A stretch of DNA of 64,000 nt from Maribacter orientalis. Its GTDB lineage: Bacteria > Bacteroidota > Bacteroidia > Flavobacteriales > Flavobacteriaceae. This document shows, one piece after another, positions 54,437-63,063 of this stretch. Location of the stretch: positions 372,001 through 436,000 of the forward strand of contig NZ_FNZN01000003.1 in assembly GCF_900109345.1 (NCBI RefSeq), given 5' to 3'. The notes below the pieces were generated by a model. It worked only from the letters and a program-made list of their open reading frames with translations, made no database searches and was not told the DNA's origin. The translations under genes were made by a program, and so were the position numbers. How positions within the stretch are numbered: position 1 is the first letter of the stretch; every line of letters starts with the position of its first letter.

Positions 54437-55495
54437 TTAGCTCTTCTGTTCTTTATTAAAGTATACTAGGTAGTAGTACATTTGTCTATCTTCATCCCAA
54501 CCTTTTTCAACAAATTTTTCTGCAGATTCCGGATTGATAAAATCTAGCTTTATCTGTATATTGGTATCTAAGTTGATAACGTTTTTAATTTTCTTTCTTG
54601 CGTCAGATACGGCCTTGTTGGCAATATCAAAATTAGAAACATCCTGAATACTATATTTTGGACCTTTTTCTGTTTTGTAATGTTTGAATTCTGGAATTAA
54701 TTCAGGGTTTTCCATTACTTCATTCAAGAACGTAGACTCTTCAAAAGAATCGTTTTTTGCAAAATGGTTCACTGCACGGTTCATGAACAAAACTTCTTGT
54801 TGTTTATCTTCTGCAGGTAAAACAACATCTTTTGCGAAATTTTGACAGAATTTCAAATAGTTTTTGGTCTTGAAGTTGTCATCTGAAAGCGGGTCAACTC
54901 CTAAAAAATTTTCAATCCAATATTTAGTGTCGTACTTGTTGCTGTCAACCGATAAAACCTTATATCCTTCTTCTTTATCTACATTGAAAATTAAACAACC
55001 CTTATCTAATTTATTGATGTTAATACCTTGTTGAATAACAATATCTAGGTTGCTATCTTTTTCTTCAAACTGAATAAAATCGTGTTTTAATTCGCTTTTA
55101 AAGATACCTATGGCATCAACTTTCTGATTATCTAATAATAGACCTGTTAAGTAAGCAACATAAACTTCACCACTTTTAATATGTGGGTGATTTGATTGCT
55201 CGAAAAGTAATGAAGCGATTTTTTTAGAATTCAAATGTGCTTTTGAATTGTCTGTAAAAACTTCACTTACTATTTTATATAGTTCGTTGAACTCAACATC
55301 AACTTCATTGGCAAGCTTATAGTAGTTTTCCTCTTTTTCTCTAAATGGTTTGAAAAAATATTCCTTTAATAAACCAGTGGTTTCATCATTTAGCCTGAAC
55401 GGTTCTTCTGAAAGAAAAACACCTTCATTTTTATTTTTATTGCCCACTCTATGTATAGAAATACTTTCAATTTGGGTGGCATATAAGTTGATCAT
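54437..55495 (-). CDS. Nucleoid-associated protein, NA37/YejK family
   Basis: The 352-residue protein matches the NdpA/YejK family, which binds the nucleoid. The N-terminal opening is LYATQIESISIHRVGNKNKNEG with the EEPFRLNDETTGLLKEYFF segment. The core has VYVAYLTGLLLDNQKVDAIGIFKSE and GCLIFNVDKEEGYKVLSVD. The last 60 residues contain IQIKLDFINPESAEKFVEKGWDEDRQMYYY. No enzymatic motif is seen. It stands alone, with a terminator shared with the convergent gene. Confidence 0.88.
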   Translation of the reverse strand: MINLYATQIESISIHRVGNKNKNEGVFLSEEPFRLNDETTGLLKEYFFKPFREKEENYYKLANEVDVEFNELYKIVSEVFTDNSKAHLNSKKIASLLFEQSNHPHIKSGEVYVAYLTGLLLDNQKVDAIGIFKSELKHDFIQFEEKDSNLDIVIQQGININKLDKGCLIFNVDKEEGYKVLSVDSNKYDTKYWIENFLGVDPLSDDNFKTKNYLKFCQNFAKDVVLPAEDKQQEVLFMNRAVNHFAKNDSFEESTFLNEVMENPELIPEFKHYKTEKGPKYSIQDVSNFDIANKAVSDARKKIKNVINLDTNIQIKLDFINPESAEKFVEKGWDEDRQMYYYLVYFNKEQKS

Positions 55496-55554
55496 AGAAT
55501 GTTCTTATTATAGTATTGTTCGTAAAAGGGAATTCAAATTTTAATTACTACCAA

Positions 55555-56052
55555 CTAATTCCAATTTTCATCAAAATCTAAATCGTCATAGTTTTCAAAG
55601 GTATCGTCAAAATCAAAGGCACTATTTTCAGCTTCGAAGTTTTTTTCTGGTGGAGTTTCAGGTAATTCGCCAAATGAGAATAATACATTAGGATATGAAC
55701 GACCATCTTCTTTTTCCTCGATATCGGCAAGTTCAACAAAAAATGTCCACATATTCATGAAATCATAAACATAGATTAGTTTAGGATTGTCTTGAGTCAT
55801 GATATCTTCTAAAAAAGATTCATTCATTAAACGAACATCAGAACCAGACTCACTCATATCAAAAAGTGCAATCTCTTCTTCTTGTTGCCATTCATCATTA
55901 CACGTATAAAAAGAAGCCATTTCATTGCCTAAAAATCCAAACGCTTGTGTTATGGCATTGTGAAAATCCTCTAATGAATTATGCGCCTCAATTTCTAAAT
56001 CTCTGAAAATATCTTCCTCAGCGTCTAGAATTATACGAATTTTATAAATCAT
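55555..56052 (-). CDS. pRiA4b ORF-3-like protein
   Basis: The 165-residue acidic protein has a pRiA4b ORF-3-like beta-grasp domain: IYKIRIILDAEEDIFRDLEIEAHNSLEDFHNAITQAFGF (about 2-40), SFYTCNDEW and KLIYVYDFMNMWTFFVEL. The last 35 residues are Asp/Glu/Asn-rich and likely unstructured. The family was first seen on plasmids and as IS1096 passengers, but here no transposase or repeats are near, so it is a resident gene. A CAAAGTTA element (56074-56081, reverse of TAACTTTG) overlaps the end of ctaA and may be its own promoter. Confidence 0.88.
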   Translation of the reverse strand: MIYKIRIILDAEEDIFRDLEIEAHNSLEDFHNAITQAFGFLGNEMASFYTCNDEWQQEEEIALFDMSESGSDVRLMNESFLEDIMTQDNPKLIYVYDFMNMWTFFVELADIEEKEDGRSYPNVLFSFGELPETPPEKNFEAENSAFDFDDTFENYDDLDFDENWN

Positions 56053-56078
56053 ACCTTATTTTTTGCGGGAGGGCAAAG

Positions 56079-57113
56079 TTACGAAGTTTTGCTAATTTTT
56101 CTAGGCTTTAATGCATCTAAAACTATATAGAATTGTACCCCGAAAAGAATCGAAGCTAATACAAGGTGTAAAGGTTGACTACCAAAGGGAAAATTCAAAT
56201 AGTTCATTGCTATACCAGTCAATACTTCTACAACCAATATGAAGAGAACCCAATAGATTTTAATGTGCCCTAAATTTAATTTAGTTATTCTAAAGGCTAA
56301 AATAGCATTGAGCAACAAAACTAAAATTGAAAAAGACCTATGTATGTAAAATAATAATAATGGGTCTTTAAGCCAACTGCTTTTTGCATCATACCCGTAG
56401 ATATCTATTTGCTCATCTACAAATTGCCGTACTTGTGTACCCATGACAATTTGGACGAGCGTTAGGCCTATTGCCAGAATACTGAGGTTGAGCGTAAGCT
56501 TGTCAAAATGAATAAGCTTTTTCTCGGCATTGGCTAGATAAATAATATACAGCAGCATAGCTACTATAACCAGAGCCATAAACATATGCACTGTGATCTT
56601 TGCTGGTTCTAAAACTGAATAAACGACTGTAGCGCCTAACCAAGCTTGAAAAACCATGCCGAATACGACTAGCCATGATAGTATAGGTATTCGTTTTTTC
56701 TTTTTCCAAAACTTGATAGAGGTAATAGCAAGCAATACTGTAGCAAGACCTGCTAATGCGCCCAAAAGCCTATTGATATATTCTATCCAGGTATGCCAAG
56801 GGTTGAAAATTGCATAGTCATGTTTAGTATATAATTCCCAATTAATAGAATTGAAAGATTTATTGGTTGTGAAGGTTTTTTTAGATATCTGTAAAGTCTC
56901 ATCCTTTATAATTACTTGACCTTTTTCGAACAATCTATCTGGCTGCCATTTTAGCACACTTTCATCGGTTGGGGGTATGTAGTAACCAAAGCACTTAGGC
57001 CAATCTGGGCAACCCATGCCACTACCCGTCATACGAACGACAGCACCAGCAATAATTACTAAATAAACTAAAACTAAAGATATTTTGGCGATTTTTCTAA
57101 ATGTAATATCCAT
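56079..57113 (-). CDS. ctaA: Heme A synthase (COX15/CtaA)
   Basis: CtaA oxidises the methyl group of heme O to the formyl group of heme A for cytochrome oxidase. The 344-residue protein has eight membrane helices. Family features are VRMTGSGMGCPDWPKCFGYYIPP (about 27-50), EYINRLLGALAG (heme ligand region, about 110-121), FQAWLGATVVYS with KITVHM, and FYIHRSFSILVLL (His ligand). Length fits COX15 type. It lies 1 base downstream of the CCA-adding enzyme gene, so they are cotranscribed. Confidence 0.95.
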   Translation of the reverse strand: MDITFRKIAKISLVLVYLVIIAGAVVRMTGSGMGCPDWPKCFGYYIPPTDESVLKWQPDRLFEKGQVIIKDETLQISKKTFTTNKSFNSINWELYTKHDYAIFNPWHTWIEYINRLLGALAGLATVLLAITSIKFWKKKKRIPILSWLVVFGMVFQAWLGATVVYSVLEPAKITVHMFMALVIVAMLLYIIYLANAEKKLIHFDKLTLNLSILAIGLTLVQIVMGTQVRQFVDEQIDIYGYDAKSSWLKDPLLLFYIHRSFSILVLLLNAILAFRITKLNLGHIKIYWVLFILVVEVLTGIAMNYLNFPFGSQPLHLVLASILFGVQFYIVLDALKPRKISKTS

Positions 57114-57114
57114 T

Positions 57115-58539
57115 CTATTTGTTGATATGAAGGCCTAATTCTTCACCCTTAAGATACATAAATTCTTGTGCAGCTTTATACTCATTCGGTATTTCTCCTT
57201 CTAAAATAGCTTCTTTTATAGCTTCTTTAATAATACCTATTTCTCTCGAAGGTTTTAGAGCAAAAGTTGCCATAATTTCTTCTCCGCTAATGGGTGGTTG
57301 AAAATTACGAACATGGTCGCGTGCCTCTACTTCTTCTATTTTTTGACGAACCAGTTTAAAGTTCTGATGGTATTTTTTTTGTTTCTTAGGATTTTTGGTA
57401 GTAATATCGGCCTCGCACAAAGTCATAAGATCTTCAACATTGTCACCGGCATCGAAAATAAGCCTACGAACTGCAGAGTCTGTTACAAAATCTTCAGAAA
57501 GTACGATAGGTCTTGAACTCATTAAAACCATTTTTTGAACAAATTTCATCTTCTCGTTCAAAGGCATGCGTAACCGTTTAAAAAGTTTGTACACCATTTT
57601 AGAGCCTACAAATTCATGACCATGAAATGTCCAACCAATTTTTTTGTGAAATCTTTTAGTTGGTGCCTTACCAATATCATGTAATAAGGCCGCCCACCGT
57701 AACCAAAGGTCATCTGTAGCTTTAGAAATATTATCAACAACCTCTAAAGTGTGCCAAAAGTTATCTTTATGTTTTTGACCTTCAATTTCTTCTATTCCCT
57801 GCAAGGCTGTGAGTTCAGGAAGTATTAACTCTAGAAGTCCGGTTTTATGTAAAAGTGAAAAACCTAATGAGGGTTTTTTACACAACATAATTTTATTAAG
57901 CTCATCTAGAATACGTTCGTTCGAAACAATTTTTAAACGGTCTTTATGTTCGGTAATAGCTTGTAGAGAGGGCAAAGCAATTTGAAAATCTAATTGTGTA
58001 GCGAATCTAATTGCTCTCATCATCCTCAAAGGGTCATCTGAATATGTAATACCAGGTTCTAGGGGAGTTTTAATAATTTTGCTCTCAAGATCAGCTATAC
58101 CATTAAATGGGTCTAAAAGCTTCCCGTAATTAGCTTTATTTAACGACAATGCTAAAGCATTAATAGTAAAATCTCTTCTTCTTTGGTCGTCTTCTAAAGT
58201 GCCATCTTCTACAATAGGTTTTCTGCTATCACGCTGATAACTTTCTTTTCGGGCGCCAACGAATTCTAGTTCTATACCTTCACTTTTTATCATGGCAGTA
58301 CCAAAATTCTTGAAAACAGATACTTGAGGTTTACCATCTAATTTAGAGGCCACTTTTTCAGCAAGTTGAATTCCGCTACCGATGGCAACAACATCGATGT
58401 CTTTTGGTATGGTTCTGCCTAAAAAATAATCTCTTACAAAACCACCTATTACATAACAATCTACAGAAAGTTCTTCTGCGGCTTCTGAAATAATTTTGAA
58501 AATAGGGTTGTTTAAAGCGTTATTGTAACTCTCTTGCAT
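57115..58539 (-). CDS. cca: CCA-adding tRNA nucleotidyltransferase with HD domain
   Basis: The 474-residue protein has the class II nucleotidyltransferase head: [29 protein letters not shown] (about 26-54), the catalytic DIDVV Asp pair, [14 protein letters not shown] and [18 protein letters not shown]-terminal HD phosphohydrolase domain follows ([29 protein letters not shown]). It adds or repairs the 3'-CCA of tRNA, and the HD part may act on 2',3'-cyclic ends. The gap to tsaC upstream is 4 bases. Confidence 0.93.
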   Translation of the reverse strand: MQESYNNALNNPIFKIISEAAEELSVDCYVIGGFVRDYFLGRTIPKDIDVVAIGSGIQLAEKVASKLDGKPQVSVFKNFGTAMIKSEGIELEFVGARKESYQRDSRKPIVEDGTLEDDQRRRDFTINALALSLNKANYGKLLDPFNGIADLESKIIKTPLEPGITYSDDPLRMMRAIRFATQLDFQIALPSLQAITEHKDRLKIVSNERILDELNKIMLCKKPSLGFSLLHKTGLLELILPELTALQGIEEIEGQKHKDNFWHTLEVVDNISKATDDLWLRWAALLHDIGKAPTKRFHKKIGWTFHGHEFVGSKMVYKLFKRLRMPLNEKMKFVQKMVLMSSRPIVLSEDFVTDSAVRRLIFDAGDNVEDLMTLCEADITTKNPKKQKKYHQNFKLVRQKIEEVEARDHVRNFQPPISGEEIMATFALKPSREIGIIKEAIKEAILEGEIPNEYKAAQEFMYLKGEELGLHINK

Positions 58540-58543
58540 GTTC

Positions 58544-59104
58544 TTATTCTCGAATAATCTTCACAGTATTATCATTAGACAGTCTAATAATAGATGATGC
58601 GGAGCTATTCTGTTTCTCTCGGTGCAAATTTACCACATAGTCTACACCTGATAAAATGGCTTTGTCTATATTTTGAAAACTTTTAGGGGTATTCGTTCCA
58701 GAAATATTCGCGGAAGTGGACACAATAGGTTTTTTGAATTTACCGATTAAGTATTGGCAGAATTTATCTGACGCTACTCGAATAGCCAAAGTGTTATCTG
58801 ATGCAATGAGATTTTCTGCCACACCACGAGGTTTGTCGTAGATTATTGTGGTTGGTTTTGTGGCTAAGTCAATAAGGTCGTAAGCAAGTTCAGGTACTTT
58901 TTCAACATGCTTTTCAAGCATAGCATCATTGGAAACAAGACATATTAATGCTTTGCTGTCATCTCGTTGCTTTAGTTTAAAAACTTTTTCAACTGCTTCT
59001 TTATTGGTGGCATCACAACCAATTCCCCAAACGGTATCGGTAGGGTAGAGTATGAGTCCGCCATTTTCAAGAACCTCTATACACGTATTGATTTCTTCTG
59101 TCAT
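58544..59104 (-). CDS. tsaC: Threonylcarbamoyl-AMP synthase (TsaC/Sua5/YrdC)
   Basis: The enzyme makes threonylcarbamoyl-adenylate for the t6A modification of tRNAs. The 186-residue protein is a single YrdC domain. It opens with [21 protein letters not shown] (about 14-34), has the basic [16 protein letters not shown] nucleotide-binding part, and shows [14 protein letters not shown]. The longer Sua5 C-terminal domain is absent, as in TsaC proper. It is part of a tight tsaC-cca-ctaA series, with a glycosyltransferase gene 18 bases upstream. Confidence 0.94.
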   Translation of the reverse strand: MTEEINTCIEVLENGGLILYPTDTVWGIGCDATNKEAVEKVFKLKQRDDSKALICLVSNDAMLEKHVEKVPELAYDLIDLATKPTTIIYDKPRGVAENLIASDNTLAIRVASDKFCQYLIGKFKKPIVSTSANISGTNTPKSFQNIDKAILSGVDYVVNLHREKQNSSASSIIRLSNDNTVKIIRE

Positions 59105-59122
59105 AGTTCTTCTAAAAATTAT

Positions 59123-59953
59123 TTAAAGAAATGTTTCTGGTTTAATATTAAAATGCTGGGTTAATGCTAACCATTGAGTTCTGTTTTTGTCGCCACCGAT
59201 ATTCGATTTTTTAAGGGAGTATTTTTGAGACCCTAGAATTGGAATAGGTGTTTCGGCTCTATTTTTAGCTAAAATGGAATTCGTTCCATTTAACAATGCC
59301 ATAGCTTTAAACCAAAGGTCATCGGCTTTAGGAGCCAATGCTAAGAATAATTTAGAATTAGTTGTAGTATCCGAGAGCTTTTTAGGAGGATATAAAACTC
59401 CTTCTGCTCCTATTGGGATTACTGCAGATTTATTATAGGTTATCCCATCGTCATAAATCCAATTCCTGTATGGTTGTATTTCACCCTCTTTAGTATATCG
59501 AATATACCTTGTTTGATTTCCTATAATATCCTTAGGATGTACTTTATGTTCTTCATAAAGCAAACGAAGCCAATTAGAACGGTACATCATATCATCATCG
59601 CAAGTAATAATAATCTCTTTTGGAAAAAGCTCAAGGCTATGAATTAATTTTCTGTGAGAACATGTTAAATCGGAATACATAATTTGGAATAAATCAGATT
59701 CCAACACGCTTAATTTATTTGGTATTTTATTTTTTAAAGATTCATGTAGCCAAAGTATTATTTTCTTTGGTCTCACATCTTGATTTAAAATACTTAGTAT
59801 AGTTAAATGTAGTGTCTGTAACCTTTCTGGAATAGAAGTTAAAGAAACAATAACAGGTATTTCTTCTTTTGTTTCAGAAATAATACTTTTAACCGAAAGC
59901 GATGAAAGTTTAATTGAAGTGTAAATAGATACAGGTATTTCTTTCAACTTCAT
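59123..59953 (-). CDS. Glycosyltransferase-like protein with a CDDDM motif
   Basis: The 276-residue protein has a GT-A-like pattern. The start is VIVSLTSIPERLQTLHLTILSIL, used in sugar-nucleotide binding, and IIITCDDDMMYRSNWLRLLYEEH holds the metal-binding DxD (about 117-120). It resembles glycosyltransferases of surface-glycan loci without fitting GT2 neatly. The C-terminal part KADDLWFKAMAL is also typical. No signal or membrane helix is visible. A CAAAGATA box (60005-60012) is a candidate -7 element, back-to-back with that of the divergent GT2 gene. Confidence 0.85.
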   Translation of the reverse strand: MKLKEIPVSIYTSIKLSSLSVKSIISETKEEIPVIVSLTSIPERLQTLHLTILSILNQDVRPKKIILWLHESLKNKIPNKLSVLESDLFQIMYSDLTCSHRKLIHSLELFPKEIIITCDDDMMYRSNWLRLLYEEHKVHPKDIIGNQTRYIRYTKEGEIQPYRNWIYDDGITYNKSAVIPIGAEGVLYPPKKLSDTTTNSKLFLALAPKADDLWFKAMALLNGTNSILAKNRAETPIPILGSQKYSLKKSNIGGDKNRTQWLALTQHFNIKPETFL

Positions 59954-60052
59954 TTTACAATGCTGTTATTTGTCGTTTATTAATGTAGACAGTCTTTTCA
60001 AGTTCAAAGATAGATAAGACTTTTATATTTTTGTGGTAATTTGAAACGCAGT

Positions 60053-60871
60053 ATGGAGATTCCTAAAATAAGTATCATAGTTAGTACATATAATGCCGAA
60101 GAATGGTTAAAGAAGGTACTCTGGGGTTTTGAGCAACAAATTTTTAAAGATTTTGAAGTTGTCATAGCTGACGATGGTTCGAAAGAACCAACGAAAGAAT
60201 TGATTGCAGAAATGTCTAAAAAGGTTCATTATCCTATTGTACACGTGTGGCAAGAGGATGATGGTTTTCAAAAGTCAAAAATTCTAAATAAGGCAGTAAC
60301 TGCTTGCTCTGCCGATTATATTATAATGACCGATGGCGATTGTATACCTAGAGAAGATTTCGTTCAGGTTCATTACATAAATAAAGAACAAGGGTATTTT
60401 ATTTCTGGGGGTTATTATATGTTGCCCATGAATATATCTAAGTTGATCACACTAGAGGATATTGAAAAACAACGTTGTTTTAATATTCAATGGTTGAAAG
60501 ATAAAGGTATTCCGCAAACTTTCAAGAACAACAAACTTACTGCTCATGGATTTATTTCTAAAATTCTGAATTGGATTACACCTACCAATGCAAGTTGGAA
60601 CGGACATAATTCATCTGGTTGGAAAAAAGATATCGAGAATGTAAACGGATTCGATGAACGAATGCAGTATGGTGGTCAAGATAGAGAATTAGGCGAACGA
60701 CTTTTTAACTTCGGTTTAAAATCTAAACAACTTCGTTATAGTGCCGTATGTGTACACTTAGACCACAAAAGGGGATATAAGACACCAGAATCGATAGCTA
60801 AAAATGTGGGAATTAGAAATACGACTAAAAAGGAGAAAAGCGTGTGGACTTACTATGGCATTACTAAGTAA
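60053..60871 (+). CDS. GT2-family glycosyltransferase
   Basis: The protein (272 residues from ATG 60053) has the GT2 opening KISIIVSTYNAEEWLKKVL, the nucleotide-sugar motif EVVIADDGS, ADYIIMTDGDCIPREDFV with its DGD metal site, and a C-terminal GGQDRELGERLFNFG holding the ED-like catalytic region. It matches the galactosyltransferase-type C-terminal subgroup. An upstream TTG (60041) lies right at the expected transcript start after the TATTTTTG box (60026-60033), so ATG 60053 is chosen. The 3' end overlaps the convergent glycosyltransferase by 19 bases. Confidence 0.9.
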   Translation: MEIPKISIIVSTYNAEEWLKKVLWGFEQQIFKDFEVVIADDGSKEPTKELIAEMSKKVHYPIVHVWQEDDGFQKSKILNKAVTACSADYIIMTDGDCIPREDFVQVHYINKEQGYFISGGYYMLPMNISKLITLEDIEKQRCFNIQWLKDKGIPQTFKNNKLTAHGFISKILNWITPTNASWNGHNSSGWKKDIENVNGFDERMQYGGQDRELGERLFNFGLKSKQLRYSAVCVHLDHKRGYKTPESIAKNVGIRNTTKKEKSVWTYYGITK

Positions 60872-61656
60872 TAAGCAAGTTCGTTTTTTTGCTCAAGTTT
60901 TTTAAGTTCTCTGTAGCGTTCCAAAACGCCGAGTGAATTTAAGTGACAAATGATAAAACCTTTTTTGCCATCAAGAATACCTAGACGTAAGATGTAATGG
61001 TTAAAGAATTTCCAACTCGTTTTTGCAATCATCATTGCATAACTATATTTCTTCTCTCTATAAAATGATTCAATAGCTTTTAATCTGCCATACTTCAACA
61101 TTTTACCTTTGTAATCTTCGTGATTTTTGTAACAATAGTGAATAAGTTTTTCTTTTAAGATTCCAGAAGTTCCTTCAACATCTAAAGTTTCATGCACTAT
61201 TTTGCAATCAGAAAAAGATGCTTTACTTTTTCTAAAAAGTCTATAGTTTTTATCTGTTTGCCAACCGCTATAATTCAACTTTTCATTCTTGAACATAAAT
61301 TGGCGATAAAACCAAAATGCAGCTATCTCAGTATCACTAGAGACTGTTTCTGAAATTTCCATCTGTAAAGAAGTAGAAACAATTTCATCAGCATCTAAAA
61401 ACAATACCCAATCATTAGTTGCTTGTTTTAAAGCAAATGATTTTTGAGCTGTAAAATTTTCGAACGGATTTTGAATAACCTTTACTTTTGGGTGACTCTT
61501 TAAAAATTCATAAGTTCCATCAGTACTGAAAGAATCGACTACAATTATTTCATCAGCAAAAGAAACGGAATCTAAACATTTTTCAATGTAGCCCATTTCA
61601 TTGTATGTGATAATTAATGCGGTAAGTTTTTCTTTATTGGTAACCATATAATCCAA
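60853..61656 (-). CDS. GT2-family glycosyltransferase (WaaE/KdtX-like)
   Basis: The 267-residue protein has LTALIITYNEMGYIEKCLDSVSFADEIIVVDSFSTDGT (about 10-47) and NDWVLFLDADEIVS with its DxD. These are the hallmarks of WaaE/KdtX-type transferases, which add hexoses to lipopolysaccharide core or similar glycans. NYRLFRKSKASFSDCKIVHETLDV follows, as in that group. ATG 61647, nine bases later, is an equally possible start. A CAAAGTTA box (61686-61693) may be the -7 element. Confidence 0.9.
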   Translation of the reverse strand: MDYMVTNKEKLTALIITYNEMGYIEKCLDSVSFADEIIVVDSFSTDGTYEFLKSHPKVKVIQNPFENFTAQKSFALKQATNDWVLFLDADEIVSTSLQMEISETVSSDTEIAAFWFYRQFMFKNEKLNYSGWQTDKNYRLFRKSKASFSDCKIVHETLDVEGTSGILKEKLIHYCYKNHEDYKGKMLKYGRLKAIESFYREKKYSYAMMIAKTSWKFFNHYILRLGILDGKKGFIICHLNSLGVLERYRELKKLEQKNELAYYLVMP

Positions 61657-61807
61657 TTTGGTAGGTTGGCTCTAATTGGAGCGAACAAAGTTATAACAAA
61701 AAATGTATTAAAAAATTGTATAACGAGGTAAAATTCTTACAAGTTTAAAATTCTATTTATCAAGTTATTGCTTGCTTATTAGAGTTGTATTTGTCAAAAG
61801 GTTGCGT

Positions 61808-62920
61808 TTAAATATCAAATAAATTTTTAGTCTTCGCAAGTGCAGCACCTATGACTTGATGCATGTCATAATATTTGTACTCTGCTAACCTTCCTCCAAA
61901 AATTACGTTGTCGTTTTCGGCCTTTTTTTTGTACTTAAAATACATAGCGTTATTCTTTTCGTCATTAATTGGATAATAAGGCTCCTGACTTGTTGATGCT
62001 TCCAATGGATATTCTTTTGTGATAACCGTATTTTTCTGTTGGCCGAATTCAAAATGTTTATGCTCTAAAATTCTGGTATAGGGTATTTCAGCTTCAGTAT
62101 AGTTGATGACGGCATTACCTTGATAATTATCTATCTCTAATATTTCATGGTCGAAACGTAATCCGCGATATTCAAGTTTACCATACTCGTAATTATAATA
62201 CTCATCAATTTTACCGGTGAATACCGTTTTTGAGGCTAATTTTTCTAAGGACTCTTTGTTCTTAAAATAATTTACACCTAACTGTATATCTATTCCTTCT
62301 AAAAGGCCGCCACTTAATTCATTATAACCACCTATTGGTATTCCTTGATAGTTATCATTGAAATAATTATTATCAAAAGTATAGCGAAGGGGTAATCTTT
62401 TAATGATAAAAGCAGGTAGTTCTGTTGCTTTTCGACCCCATTGCTTTTCTGTGTAACCTTTTATAAGTTTATAGTAAATGTCTTCGCCAACCAATGATAG
62501 TGCCTGTTCCTCTAGATTTTCGGGTCTATTTTTTTGATATTTTTTACTTTGCTCTTCAATAATGCTTTTTGCCTCTGCTGGCGTTTTAACTCCCCATAGT
62601 TGATGAAAGGTATTCATGTTAAAAGGCAGGTTGTAGAATGAGCCTTTATAATTAGCTACAGGTGAATTGGTATATCTATTAAATGGAACAAAGTCATTTA
62701 CATAATCCCAAATTCTCTTATCATTTGTGTGAAATATATGAGCTCCATAGGCATGAACATTGATGTCTTCAATTTTTTCGCAAAAAGTGTTACCACCAAT
62801 ATGTTCTCTTTTATCTATTACTAGGCTTGTCTTCCCTCTTTTTTTTGCTTCATGGGCAAAAACAGCTCCGTAAAGTCCTGCTCCAACAATAAGAAAATCA
62901 TACTTTTTGGTTAAAATCAT
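61808..62920 (-). CDS. glf: UDP-galactopyranose mutase
   Basis: Glf converts UDP-galactopyranose to UDP-galactofuranose (UDP-Galf) using reduced FAD. The 370-residue protein has the FAD site FLIVGAGLYGAVFAHEAKK (about 10-28), the DKREHIGGN motif, YGAHIFHTNDKRIWDYV and the C-terminal FGGRLAEYKYYDMHQVIGAAL. Length is standard. Its product has only one known use, Galf addition to glycans. This links it to the galactofuranosyltransferase-like gene starting 143 bases away on the other strand. A CAAAGATA box at 62940-62947 may be its -7 element. Confidence 0.97.
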   Translation of the reverse strand: MILTKKYDFLIVGAGLYGAVFAHEAKKRGKTSLVIDKREHIGGNTFCEKIEDINVHAYGAHIFHTNDKRIWDYVNDFVPFNRYTNSPVANYKGSFYNLPFNMNTFHQLWGVKTPAEAKSIIEEQSKKYQKNRPENLEEQALSLVGEDIYYKLIKGYTEKQWGRKATELPAFIIKRLPLRYTFDNNYFNDNYQGIPIGGYNELSGGLLEGIDIQLGVNYFKNKESLEKLASKTVFTGKIDEYYNYEYGKLEYRGLRFDHEILEIDNYQGNAVINYTEAEIPYTRILEHKHFEFGQQKNTVITKEYPLEASTSQEPYYPINDEKNNAMYFKYKKKAENDNVIFGGRLAEYKYYDMHQVIGAALAKTKNLFDI

Positions 62921-63063
62921 ATTTACCTAATTAATATCTCAAAGATACGGCTAGTGAAACTTAATTTTTATTCATAAGAATTTAAAAAAGTTTACATCTA
63001 ATTCATTTTTTGTGACTAAAGAATATTAAACTTGTATTTCTTTTTGGCAAATAAAACCTTCGA

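Noticed and set aside
55555-56052. A transposon passenger (IS1096/pRiA4b ORF-3 family name suggests mobility)
   Set aside because: No transposase, terminal inverted repeats or target duplication was seen around it; the family is common as a resident chromosomal gene.
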